The notes: generated from the letters alone by a model not told the origin. 64,000 nucleotides of DNA from Castellaniella sp040276085 (GCF_040276085.1 NZ_JBELOK010000002.1:186001-250000), one strand, 5' to 3'. Numbered from the stretch's first letter, positions 16,480 through 23,964 are shown. Program-made: numbers and translations.

Positions 16480-16962
16480 ATGACTGATTTGAAATCCCTG
16501 GGCTGGCCCCCGGATCTGATTGGAGAACTGGATCATCGCCGCCTGAAGGCACCCAGCGTCAAACTGCGCTCGGCGCAGCGCGGCCCCAGCGGGGCAACCG
16601 TGTTCTGCGTGGACCTGCGTGTGCGACACCCCAACGCCGATGCCTATCTGACATCCACCGAGCTGCACTCACTGGAGCATTTTCTTCTGGAAGGTCTGCA
16701 GCGCCTGATGCCGAAGCACTTTGTCTCAATCGGCATCATGGGCTGCCGCACCGGCTTTTATCTCGTGTTTCTAAATGAAGGGCGCGCACAAACACTGTGC
16801 GCCACGCTACAACGCATATTTGAAGACATGCAGCACGCCCAGGCGGTGCCTTATGCCAGCATCGAACAGTGCGGTCATTATCAAGACCACAGCCTCAGCG
16901 CAGCGCAAGCCGTGGCACGTGAGATCCTGGCACGCCGCACCGATTGGCTGGACGCCGCATGA
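16480..16962 (+). CDS. luxS: LuxS-family S-ribosylhomocysteine lyase
   Basis: A 160-residue LuxS homologue. Zinc ligands of the HxxEH motif (His63, His67 in HSLEH) and of QCG (Cys131) are present, as are the catalytic Glu66 and the catalytic Cys89 in MGCRTGFY. Substrate-site elements DH (His19), APSVK and DLR (Arg47) are also kept. LuxS cleaves S-ribosylhomocysteine to homocysteine and DPD, the precursor of AI-2. Sequence around the core is divergent from textbook LuxS (for example RVRHPNADAYLTSTE). The gene sits between a TIM-barrel isomerase and a sugar-phosphate cyclase, overlapping the latter by 4 bp (ATGA), so here it may supply DPD or process a related ketose in a biosynthetic pathway instead of, or besides, the methyl cycle. 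Confidence 0.85.
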   Translation: MTDLKSLGWPPDLIGELDHRRLKAPSVKLRSAQRGPSGATVFCVDLRVRHPNADAYLTSTELHSLEHFLLEGLQRLMPKHFVSIGIMGCRTGFYLVFLNEGRAQTLCATLQRIFEDMQHAQAVPYASIEQCGHYQDHSLSAAQAVAREILARRTDWLDAA

Positions 16963-18107
16963 GCCCGGTAACCAAGCGCTGGCAAGTGCGCACGCAGCGT
17001 CCAGTCTCCTACGACGTTATCAAGGCACCAGGATTATTTCAGCCGGACAACCGCGGTCTGCTGACACTGGGGCGCCACGAAGGCGGGCGCCGCTTTGTGG
17101 TGGTAGACGCCAATGTGGCCCGTTTGCATGGTGACACTATCCGCGCCTGGTTCACGCGCCATGAAATTGACGCGCACATCGAAGTCATCCATGGCGGCGA
17201 AGCGCACAAAACCCTGGACGTCTATCAGCACCTGCTGTGTGCACTGGACCGCTTCCCCATCCACCGGCGTGACGAGCCGCTGATTGCGATTGGCGGCGGA
17301 GTACTGACCGATGTAGTGGGCTTTGTGGCAGCCAGCTACCGCCGGGGCGTGCCGCACATCAAGGTGCCCACGACCCTGATGGGCCATATCGATGCAGCGC
17401 TGGGCATCAAGGCGGGGATCAACTTTAACGGCAACAAGAACCGCCTGGGCAGCTTCGAGCCGCCCCTGGCGGTGTTTCTCGATTCATCATTCTTGGCCAG
17501 CCTGCCGCGACGTCATCTGCTGAACGGCGTATGCGAGATTATCAAGCTGGCGATTATTGGCGATGCCGCACTGTTTGACCGGCTGGAAGCCGACGGCGCC
17601 GACGGCATCGACACGCATTTCACCAATGCGCCAGGCGCCGCAATTCTGGATCACGCCGTTGGCAGCATGCTGGCCGAGCTCACCCCCAATCTCTATGAGG
17701 ACGAGCTTGCGCGCAAGGTGGATTTTGGCCACACCTTCAGTTACGGCCTGGAAACCCGCCACCCGCATCGCCTGTTGCATGGCGAAGCCGTGCTGCTGGA
17801 TATTCTTGTGTCAGTGCTGATTGCCCAAAAGCGCGGCCTTTTGTCTGCACACGAAACCACCCGCATTTTTACCCTGATCCATCTGCTGGGCATCGAACCA
17901 GACCTGGAGGTACTTGACGGCACGGTGATGTGGAAATCCCTGCTTGACCGCATTGAACACCGCAATGGCCAGCAACGGGTGCCCATGCCGGCAGGCCTGG
18001 GCCAGTGCACTTTTATCAATGATATTACCCGCCAAGAACTTGACGCGGTGCTGCCTGCGCTGCACAACCGGATGAAAGAAAACCATGAATCAGCCCTCGA
18101 ACGTTGA
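16959..18107 (+). CDS. sugar-phosphate cyclase, EEVS/EboD-like (3-dehydroquinate synthase superfamily)
   Basis: A 382-residue member of the DHQ synthase superfamily. GGGVLTDVVGFVAASYRRGVP is the NAD-binding core; GIKAGINF, KNRLGSFEPP, EIIKLAI, FGHTFSYGLE and HGEAVLLDI hold the metal and phosphate sites. The sequence choices (LTDVVGF, KNRLGSF, HGEAVLLDI) follow the 2-epi-5-epi-valiolone synthase/EboD branch, which cyclises sedoheptulose 7-phosphate, more than AroB. I chose the ATG at 16959 because of the ATGA overlap with luxS. The product would be a C7 cyclitol, but substrate assignment needs a proper phylogeny. The downstream methyltransferase gene overlaps it by 23 bp. Confidence 0.82.
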   Translation: MSPVTKRWQVRTQRPVSYDVIKAPGLFQPDNRGLLTLGRHEGGRRFVVVDANVARLHGDTIRAWFTRHEIDAHIEVIHGGEAHKTLDVYQHLLCALDRFPIHRRDEPLIAIGGGVLTDVVGFVAASYRRGVPHIKVPTTLMGHIDAALGIKAGINFNGNKNRLGSFEPPLAVFLDSSFLASLPRRHLLNGVCEIIKLAIIGDAALFDRLEADGADGIDTHFTNAPGAAILDHAVGSMLAELTPNLYEDELARKVDFGHTFSYGLETRHPHRLLHGEAVLLDILVSVLIAQKRGLLSAHETTRIFTLIHLLGIEPDLEVLDGTVMWKSLLDRIEHRNGQQRVPMPAGLGQCTFINDITRQELDAVLPALHNRMKENHESALER

Positions 18108-18795
18108 CCGCCAGGAAATCGACAAATTTGATCGTGTGGCCCAGCTGTGGTGGGATCCGGACGGCAAGATGGGCATGTTGCACGTCATCAACCCGCTGCG
18201 CAGCACCTTTGTATCCGACCAGGCCGCCATGCAGCAGGCACGTGCCGTGGATGTGGGCTGCGGGGGCGGGATCCTGACCGAGGCCCTGGCCAAGGCGGGC
18301 GCCACTGTGGTGGGGATTGACCAATCACAGCTGACGCTTGATATCGCACGTCAGCACGCCGACCAAAACGGCCTGGCAATCGATTACCGCCTGCAAACCG
18401 TCGAGCAGCTGGCCGAGCAGGAAGCCGGCACCTACGATGTGGTGACCTGCATGGAAATGCTGGAGCACGTGCCCGACCCCGCCGCCGTGGTGGATGCCTG
18501 CGCGCGCCTGTTGAAACCCGGCGGCCACGCCTTTTTTTCCACCATCAACCGCAATTTCAAGGCCTTTCTGTTTGCCATCGTGGGCGGTGAATACGTCTTG
18601 CGGATCTTGCCACGCGGCACGCACGACTACAAAAAGTTGATTCGTCCCGATGAGTTGCGCCACTGGACAGCCGACAGCGGGCTTGAATTCATCCGCATCG
18701 CCAGCCTGATGTACAACCCCCTTACCCGAAACTTTCGCGTTGCCCCGGGCCGCGAAGACGTCAATTACATGGCCAGCTTCGTCAAAAAGGGGTGA
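18085..18795 (+). CDS. UbiG-like O-methyltransferase
   Basis: A 236-residue class I SAM methyltransferase that closely resembles UbiG, the enzyme that O-methylates catechol intermediates of ubiquinone synthesis. Landmarks are EIDKFDRVAQLWWDP, the SAM motif VDVGCGGGILTEALA (about residues 55-69), CMEMLEHVPDP and the UbiG-type RGTHDYKKLIRPDEL. The start lies inside the 3' end of the cyclase gene (23-bp overlap), so it is expressed with it. Within this operon it may methylate a hydroxyl of the cyclised intermediate. It could instead be the organism's only ubiG; whether a second copy exists elsewhere cannot be seen here. Confidence 0.87.
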   Translation: MNQPSNVDRQEIDKFDRVAQLWWDPDGKMGMLHVINPLRSTFVSDQAAMQQARAVDVGCGGGILTEALAKAGATVVGIDQSQLTLDIARQHADQNGLAIDYRLQTVEQLAEQEAGTYDVVTCMEMLEHVPDPAAVVDACARLLKPGGHAFFSTINRNFKAFLFAIVGGEYVLRILPRGTHDYKKLIRPDELRHWTADSGLEFIRIASLMYNPLTRNFRVAPGREDVNYMASFVKKG

Positions 18796-18800
18796 GATCC

Positions 18801-19709
18801 ATGGAAAAGTTTTTGGCGCTTTCGCGATCCACCCATGGCGTGCTGGATATCGCCATCACAGGCTTTGCCGCGCTCCTGTGGCTGGGTGCCTTCCCGACAT
18901 GGCCTGTGCTGATTGTGGCGCTGATCACCGCGCTGGCCGGCTACACCGCCCTGTACGCACTCAATGACCTGATCGGGGTGAAAGTAGACCGGGAGAAATT
19001 TGCCGGCACCGGCCTCAAACCTGGCTACTCGGTAGAAGCCTCCGATCTGCGTTATCCCATTGCCCAGGGCAAGCTCAGCCTGCGCAGCGGCATCCTTTGG
19101 TTTGCCGGCTGGTATCTGATGGCCCTGCTGGGGGCCTGGTGGCTGAACCCCTGGCTGGTGGCGGTGGTGCTGGCCGCACCGGTTCTGGAAGCTGCCTATT
19201 GCCTGCTGCTTAAGGTGACCTATTGGCGCGCGCTGGTGAGCGGCCTGGTCAAATCACTGGGGCCCATCGCCGCAGTGCTGGTGGTGGTGCCCCTGCCCTC
19301 TCCTGCCTGGCTGGCCTTGATGGTGGCCTGGCTGGTGATGTGGGAAATCGGCGGGCAAAACATCCCCGCCGACTGGAACGACGTTGAAGAAGACCGCCGC
19401 GTAGGTGCACGCACCATCCCGGTGGTTTTCGGCCCACGCGTGGCCGGCAGCCTGGTGATGCTTACCCTGCTGGCCACTGTGGCCCTAAGCGTGTACCTGC
19501 CGATCATGTCGCCCCTGGTGCTGGGCCTGCCCTACCAGGTGGCCACGAGCGCTGCCGGCTTCTTTTTGCTGTTGCTGCCCGGCTGGCGCCTGTTTCGATC
19601 GCAAGACGGGCGGCTCGCCGCACGGTTGTTTGATCGCGCCAGCCTGTACCCGCTGGCAATGCTGGTGATTATTTTGGTGTTTGTGTTGTACACAGCACTT
19701 CAACCGTAA
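18801..19709 (+). CDS. UbiA-family prenyltransferase, EboC-like
   Basis: A 302-residue integral-membrane UbiA-superfamily protein with about eight to nine hydrophobic helices. The two Asp-rich prenyl-diphosphate motifs are ALNDLIGVKVDREKF (about residues 51-65) and IPADWNDVEEDRRVG (about residues 188-202). The first motif is NDxxxxxxD rather than the strict NDxxDxxxD of UbiA. I used the ATG at 18801 with an AGGGG ribosome site; a GTG at 18792 overlapping the previous stop is the alternative. It would attach a prenyl chain to the methylated ring made by the preceding enzymes, giving a membrane-bound product. No prenyl-diphosphate synthase is encoded nearby. Confidence 0.82.
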   Translation: MEKFLALSRSTHGVLDIAITGFAALLWLGAFPTWPVLIVALITALAGYTALYALNDLIGVKVDREKFAGTGLKPGYSVEASDLRYPIAQGKLSLRSGILWFAGWYLMALLGAWWLNPWLVAVVLAAPVLEAAYCLLLKVTYWRALVSGLVKSLGPIAAVLVVVPLPSPAWLALMVAWLVMWEIGGQNIPADWNDVEEDRRVGARTIPVVFGPRVAGSLVMLTLLATVALSVYLPIMSPLVLGLPYQVATSAAGFFLLLLPGWRLFRSQDGRLAARLFDRASLYPLAMLVIILVFVLYTALQP

Positions 19710-20110
19710 CGTGCGACAACTCATGAATGGGTGCAAGTAGCGCCTTGTAGTCTGCAGGCGTTTGCGGTTGGGGTGCAGCCAACGAGACAATGGCAGCAAA
19801 ATGGCCAGGCCCTACCTGCCAGACAACTGGCAAAGCCAGCCAGATCCCCCAGCTTGCCGGTGCCAAACGAAAATCGCAGATTGCCGACATGCTTGCGCGC
19901 AAAACGATAGGCCAACACGGCAATCAGCATGGCACCGGCGTGGGTGGACATATGCCAGCCATCCGCCACCAATGCCATCGAGCCATACACCGTACCGGCA
20001 ATAATTTCCGCCAGCATCATGACGGCCGTGAGGACGATGACCAGCCACACCTTGCGCTCGTTGCCAAGGGCGTTTCCGTCAGCGACCACCGATGCTATTT
20101 CACTACCATG
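19690..20110 (-). pseudogene. CDF (DmeF-like) divalent-metal exporter remnant
   Basis: On the minus strand, residues ERKVWLVIVLTAVMMLAE... GSMALVADGWHMSTHAGAML ... FSFGTGKLGDLAGFAS are the first two helices and metal site (DGWHMSTH) of a cation diffusion facilitator. Near 19830 the frame shifts and jumps directly to GPGHFAAIVSLAAPQPQTP ... IHELSHVTVEV, the cytoplasmic C-terminal end. The middle of the protein (about 150 residues, helices III-VI) is missing. The remnant therefore has an internal deletion plus frameshift and cannot transport. Its start is also unclear. Its 3' end runs into the end of the UbiA-like gene. Confidence 0.8.
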
Positions 20111-20162
20111 CCGAAGAGGATAAAGTATGATTAAGTATGAATCCCCACCGAGGTACAGCACG

Positions 20163-20444
20163 ATGTCCACGATTGAACGCCTGACCGTCACGATGCCTGC
20201 CGAAATGGCAGCCACGCTCAAAAGCGCCGTCGATGCGGGCGAGTACGCATCCACCAGTGAAGTCATTCGGGAAGCCTTGCGCGATTGGTCTTTCAAGCGC
20301 CAACTGATGCTGGATAAGTTGACAGCACTCAAACAGGACATCGACAAGGGGCTTGCAGATGTCGCAGCCGGCCGCGTCCGCGAGTTCAATGCGCAGCACA
20401 TCGCTGAGCGGGGGAGAAAGCTATTAGCCGCACGCTCTTCCTGA
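20163..20444 (+). CDS. parD: ParD/CopG-type antitoxin
   Basis: A 93-residue ribbon-helix-helix antitoxin: IERLTVTMPAEMAATLKSAV forms the DNA-binding strand and first helix, followed by GEYASTSEVIREALRDW, the standard ParD motif. The C-terminal part (about residues 45-93) would wrap the ParE toxin. The start at 20163 gives the normal family N-terminus; an in-frame ATG at 20127 adds unconserved residues. The cognate toxin gene directly downstream is reduced to a stub, so this is an orphan antitoxin. It lies in debris next to tRNA-Leu(GAG). Confidence 0.85.
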   Translation: MSTIERLTVTMPAEMAATLKSAVDAGEYASTSEVIREALRDWSFKRQLMLDKLTALKQDIDKGLADVAAGRVREFNAQHIAERGRKLLAARSS

Positions 20445-20494
20445 CCGATAGCGCAGAAGCGGATCTAGCGGAAAGCATGTTCGGGTCTCTATAA
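20423..20494 (+). pseudogene. parE toxin stub
   Basis: A frame overlapping the end of parD reads SRTLFLTDSAEADLAES, the N-terminal strand and helix of RelE/ParE-type toxins, then stops at 20492-20494 after 23 codons. ParE normally has about 90-100 residues, and no ATG/GTG start is present in the frame. The toxin has been lost by truncation. Confidence 0.65.
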
Positions 20495-20582
20495 GGGCCA
20501 TCCTTGGGCATTTATTTTTTAACATACCCAAACACATACTAAAAAATATGGGATTGTGTGACCCGACCCGAAACGTCCAGGC

Positions 20583-20620
20583 ACGAAAAAACCCGCACAA
20601 ACCTAATGTTCATGCGGGTT
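20583..20620 (-). terminator. intrinsic terminator downstream of tRNA-Leu(GAG)
   Basis: On the minus strand AACCCGCA (20620-20613) pairs with TGCGGGTT (20597-20590) followed by TTTT. It ends the transcript running through secG and tRNA-Leu. In related genomes transcription continues towards nuo genes, so a terminator here fits with the changed neighbourhood. Confidence 0.85.
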
Positions 20621-20664
20621 TCCGGTACTTTCAGAGCCGTTCTGAAACGCCCTGATTTTTAAAG

Positions 20665-20749
20665 TGGTGCCGTCGACGAGACTCGAACTCGTACAGCTTT
20701 CGCCACTACCCCCTCAAGATAGCGTGTCTACCAATTCCACCACGACGGC
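20665..20749 (-). tRNA. tRNA-Leu(GAG)
   Basis: An 85-nt class II tRNA on the minus strand with the 7-bp acceptor stem GCCGTCG/CGACGGC, encoded 3' CCA, a GTTCGAGTC T-arm and anticodon loop TTGAGGG (anticodon GAG). It follows secG by 44 bp and is probably co-transcribed with tpiA-secG. Confidence 0.97.
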
Positions 20750-20793
20750 TTTTTGCTTCAGAAGAAAGACCAGGATTCTACCATGACCCGCAG

Positions 20794-21294
20794 TTATTTG
20801 CTGCCGGTGTTGTCAGTAGCGGGTGCAGGCACGGATGGCACGGAGGCCGCCGAGTTGGCAGCACCTGTGGCTGCGTCTGCAGCGGCAGCACCAGAGGACG
20901 ATACCGCATCAGACGCCCCGCTGGACGAAGGCACGGCAGGCACCGAAGGCACCGCCCCACTTACGTCAGGCACCGCAGAGCCAGACGGCACAGGCGCAGC
21001 CTGCTTGGTTGTGCTGAACCCTTGCATGATGCCGGTTTCGATGGGAGAACCCGAAGGATGGTGCGCAATCCAGGCCAGGCCGATGGTGGTGGCAAAAAAC
21101 ATCACAGCAGCCCATTTGGTGGCACGCGACAGAAAGTTGGCGGCGCCGGCCGAGCCAAAGACGCTGCCTGCCGAGCCGCTGCCAAACGCAGCCCCCATGT
21201 CGGCACCTTTACCCTGCTGCAGCAAGACCAGGACGATGATCAGTAACGACGAGATGACCTGCAAAGTAAGCAGGATCGTGGAAAACCATTGCAT
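20794..21294 (-). CDS. secG: preprotein translocase subunit SecG
   Basis: A 166-residue SecG. Two membrane helices flank the conserved LLQQGKGADMGAAFG loop (about residues 24-38), with the second helix at about 60-80. The C-terminal 75 residues are a low-complexity Ala/Ser/Pro/Val tail, longer than in E. coli SecG (110 residues) but common in Burkholderiales. SecG binds SecYE and helps the SecA-driven step of protein export. It lies 22 bp downstream of tpiA and upstream of tRNA-Leu, the standard order in this group. Confidence 0.93.
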   Translation of the reverse strand: MQWFSTILLTLQVISSLLIIVLVLLQQGKGADMGAAFGSGSAGSVFGSAGAANFLSRATKWAAVMFFATTIGLAWIAHHPSGSPIETGIMQGFSTTKQAAPVPSGSAVPDVSGAVPSVPAVPSSSGASDAVSSSGAAAADAATGAANSAASVPSVPAPATDNTGSK

Positions 21295-21316
21295 GATGGG
21301 GAGGATCTCCGGGGGC

Positions 21317-22066
21317 TTAGGCGGCAGATGCCGCGATATTCAGGAAGTCTTCGGCAACAAGCGACGCACCGCCCACAAGGGCTCCGTCGATGTCAGCCTG
21401 AGCAAACAGCGCAGAGGCATTGGCAGGCTTGACGCTACCACCGTAGAGAATCGGTGTGGCACCCGAACCGTGCTGCACGAGGGCAGCACGAATCAGGCTG
21501 TGAATAGCCTGGGCCTGCTCTGGGCTGGCCGTACGGCCGGTGCCGATGGCCCAGACGGGCTCGTAGGCGATGACCATTTTGGCCAGCGCATCCGCACCCA
21601 GTGCAAGCACGGGTTCAAGTTGATCTGAGATCACACACTCGGCGTTATCGGCATCGCGATCGGACAGGGTTTCGCCCACACAAACCACTGGGGTCAGGCC
21701 AACGCTTAGTGCCGCAGCCGCCTTGGCCGCAACCACACTGCTGGTTTCGGCATGCAGGGCACGGCGCTCGGAGTGGCCGCACAATACCCAGCTGACCCCG
21801 AAATCGGCCAGCATGCCGGCAGAGACTTCGCCGGTATAGGCACCGTGGGCATGCACGCTGACATCCTGTGCGCCCCAGCTGATTGCCGAGCCGGACAGCG
21901 CCTGCTGTGCCTGAACCAGATACGGAAAAGGCACACAGACCGCCAACTGCGCGCGCCCGGCGCGCTGCGCGCCCGCAACCAGGCCAGCCAGCAAGGCGGC
22001 GTTGTCTGCCAGGTTGCCATGCATTTTCCAGTTGCCCATGACAAGGCACGAACGGGATGGGTTCAT
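21317..22066 (-). CDS. tpiA: triose-phosphate isomerase
   Basis: A 249-residue TIM-barrel glycolytic enzyme that interconverts dihydroxyacetone phosphate and glyceraldehyde 3-phosphate. NWKMHG (Asn/Lys substrate site), CGHSERR (catalytic His) and the signature AYEPVWAIGTG with catalytic Glu are present, as is the phosphate-binding YGGSVKPAN. I chose the ATG at 22066 because MNPSRSCLVMGNWKMHG is the normal N-terminus; an upstream in-frame ATG adds 23 unconserved residues. First gene of the tpiA-secG-tRNA-Leu unit. Confidence 0.96.
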   Translation of the reverse strand: MNPSRSCLVMGNWKMHGNLADNAALLAGLVAGAQRAGRAQLAVCVPFPYLVQAQQALSGSAISWGAQDVSVHAHGAYTGEVSAGMLADFGVSWVLCGHSERRALHAETSSVVAAKAAAALSVGLTPVVCVGETLSDRDADNAECVISDQLEPVLALGADALAKMVIAYEPVWAIGTGRTASPEQAQAIHSLIRAALVQHGSGATPILYGGSVKPANASALFAQADIDGALVGGASLVAEDFLNIAASAA

Positions 22067-22191
22067 GTGGATAAAGCTTAAATGAGTGAACTCTTGATTG
22101 TAGCGTGTTTGGAACATCCATGAAAAGCGGCCCATGTTGCACGCTGTGCAGACATGGGCCGAAACGCTAAATCAGAGGCACTTTCGGGAAA

Positions 22192-22836
22192 TCAGTGCAA
22201 AGAGGCCAGCTTTACTTGTTTGTCACCCAAGGCCTGGGCGACGTCGTACATGGCCTGATTAAGAACCTTGTGCGTGACTTTGTCGGTGTCGTGGCCAAAC
22301 TTGGTATCAATATCCACCATGACCTTATTGTGCAGATCGTGGGACAAGGCCTTGTCAAACAGATAGCCCGACCAGAACGTGCCATCTACCGTGCCAGCCT
22401 GTACCAGGCCCTTGGCCAAGGCCGGGCCTTTAAGATCTGCCGGCGCTGCCGGCAGTTTTACGCCGGCTTCGGTGGCACGTTTCAGCCCATCGTTGACTGC
22501 GTATGTCATGCCATCGATAAAGGTTTTCACTTCTTTCTCGCCATATTGTTTGGTCAGTTTGGCAACCTCGGCGTTAACAGTTTTTTCGCCCAGCATCGAT
22601 ACCAACGCCTTATCAAAGGTAAAGTGGCTGGCACCACCACCGGCAGCCACCAATGCTGCCGTTGCCTGCAAGGCAGGATCACCGGTGTAGACGGGGCCGC
22701 CAAACCAGTTCATGGCATGGCTGCTGGCCGCCTGGGTGGAGGCACTGGCTGCCATTACCGGGCCGCCGGCCAGGGCGAAGCCCAGTGCCGTGGCCAAGGC
22801 CAGGGAAGTACGGGTAAGAGAATGAGTGATGTTCAT
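22192..22836 (-). CDS. secreted protein of unknown function
   Basis: A 214-residue protein with a clear signal peptide (hydrophobic residues about 10-32, predicted cleavage after VMAAS or nearby). The mature part is mostly helical, Ala/Lys/Asp rich, with conserved-looking stretches AMNWFGGPVYTGDPALQ and FWSGYLFDKALSHDLHNKVM. It has no cysteine in the mature part and no motif I recognise. A GAAGGAG ribosome site supports the ATG at 22836. It follows the TrmB-type regulator by 39 bp on the same strand, so it is probably under that regulator. I assign no function. Confidence 0.75.
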   Translation of the reverse strand: MNITHSLTRTSLALATALGFALAGGPVMAASASTQAASSHAMNWFGGPVYTGDPALQATAALVAAGGGASHFTFDKALVSMLGEKTVNAEVAKLTKQYGEKEVKTFIDGMTYAVNDGLKRATEAGVKLPAAPADLKGPALAKGLVQAGTVDGTFWSGYLFDKALSHDLHNKVMVDIDTKFGHDTDKVTHKVLNQAMYDVAQALGDKQVKLASLH

Positions 22837-22875
22837 AATGTGCTCCTTCAAAACAAAGAAGGTCGCGGCACGGCG

Positions 22876-23709
22876 TCATGATGGCGTTGCGACGAGGCCC
22901 TTTAAAAAGGCGGGAAACCCCCCGTCCGGGAAAAGAGAATCCAGCTGGCGCAACGCCGGCTGAGACTGTAATTGGTTTAACTGTGGCTCTAGTGCCTGCC
23001 CTAAAGCAGCCAGTGTGATGTACTGGCGAATAAAGGCCTCGGCCAATTGGACAACCACCTCCTGGGTGGTGCTTAGCCCCTGCGCAGCCTGGGCGTCTGT
23101 CTGGCCCACCAGTGCGCCGGCATGATCGGCCACCACCAGCAACCAGCGGGTGGCATCGGCAGGCACCAGAGACAGGCAATGAATATCACCCTGGCAGCCA
23201 CCACAGGGCTGCGGGCAGGCCTGCAGGCACAGGGTTGTGACTTGCACCCCCCTTTGTGCAGCAAAGGCCAGAGGCTTGGCCAAGGCGGCGGCCTCCGCTG
23301 GCTGCAAGGCCACCATCAAGGTATGCTGGCAGCCGTCTATCAGGTACCGCGCCCGGGTCAAAAGCTCTTTACCGCGCAGGTCAAAAACGGGTGCCGGGGT
23401 GTGGGCTGCCTGCTGACGCTCCAGCGCGGCGTGTGCCGCCTGCAGCGAGCGCTGATGCCGGGCATCCAGGCTGTCGAGCAGCTGTTGCGCAGGAATGGCG
23501 CTGTAGCGCTGTGCACCTTCGCGCTCGGCGCGCAAAATGGCGCCACGCTCGAGGAGCTTGTTGGCGACAGCATAGATATTGGCACGGGGAATCCCGGTCT
23601 TTTTGGCCAGCTCGTAACCATTGAGCTCGCCCGCCTGCACCAACGCAACGTAGGCACGGGCCTCGTACTCGGTAAATCCAAGCTGTTGCAGGGATGCGGT
23701 GGTATCCAT
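22876..23709 (-). CDS. TrmB-family transcriptional regulator with a cysteine cluster
   Basis: A 277-residue regulator. The N-terminal winged HTH (LGFTEYEARAYVALVQAGELNG, residues 10-31; IPRANIYAVANKLLERGAIL) is the TrmB type, followed by a coiled segment and a C-terminal effector domain. Five cysteines cluster at residues 161, 165, 169, 172 and 178, which could hold a metal or iron-sulfur centre or act as a thiol switch. The ATG at 23709 is used because the HTH begins right after; the longer frame is unconserved. A strong inverted repeat 18 bp upstream suggests autoregulation. It likely also controls the secreted protein gene downstream. Confidence 0.82.
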   Translation of the reverse strand: MDTTASLQQLGFTEYEARAYVALVQAGELNGYELAKKTGIPRANIYAVANKLLERGAILRAEREGAQRYSAIPAQQLLDSLDARHQRSLQAAHAALERQQAAHTPAPVFDLRGKELLTRARYLIDGCQHTLMVALQPAEAAALAKPLAFAAQRGVQVTTLCLQACPQPCGGCQGDIHCLSLVPADATRWLLVVADHAGALVGQTDAQAAQGLSTTQEVVVQLAEAFIRQYITLAALGQALEPQLNQLQSQPALRQLDSLFPDGGFPAFLKGLVATPS

Positions 23710-23726
23710 AAAGATCAGGTCATCAG

Positions 23727-23750
23727 TAGTTGCTATGAATATAGCTACTA
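23727..23750. promoter_or_regulatory. inverted repeat upstream of the TrmB-type gene
   Basis: Arms TAGTTGCTAT (23727-23736) and ATAGCTACTA (23741-23750) are inverted copies with one mismatch, separated by 4 bp. The position just upstream of the regulator gene fits an autoregulatory operator. No other gene reads from here in the opposite direction. Confidence 0.55.
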
Positions 23751-23879
23751 TAAACCCGAAACAATCCCTGTCAAGAGGAAGCACACCGATATTTATGAAT
23801 ATGACAAACCAGGCACTTCACCTCCCTCCAGCATAAAAAGTCGGTGGGAGATGCGGTTACAATGAGCGCCTTGCAGGCG

Positions 23880-23964
23880 GCTCCCATGGCGGAATAGGTA
23901 GACGCAAGGGACTTAAAATCCCTCGCTTTCGGGCGTGCCGGTTCGATTCCGGCTGGGAGCACCA
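23880..23964 (+). tRNA. tRNA-Leu(UAA)
   Basis: An 85-nt class II tRNA with acceptor stem GCTCCCA/TGGGAGC, encoded CCA end, GTTCGATTC T-arm and anticodon loop CTTAAAA (anticodon TAA). It converges on the tRNA-Ser gene 178 bp downstream. Confidence 0.97.

Noticed and set aside
18085..18795. Calling the methyltransferase simply ubiG of ubiquinone synthesis
   Set aside because: It is possible on sequence, but position inside the cyclase-UbiA operon makes a pathway-specific paralogue equally likely; left as UbiG-like without symbol.
19721..20401. 226-codon minus-strand frame
   Set aside because: It joins an antisense stretch of parD to the N-terminal CDF remnant and ends in a shifted frame, so it is treated as pseudogene plus shadow, not a gene.
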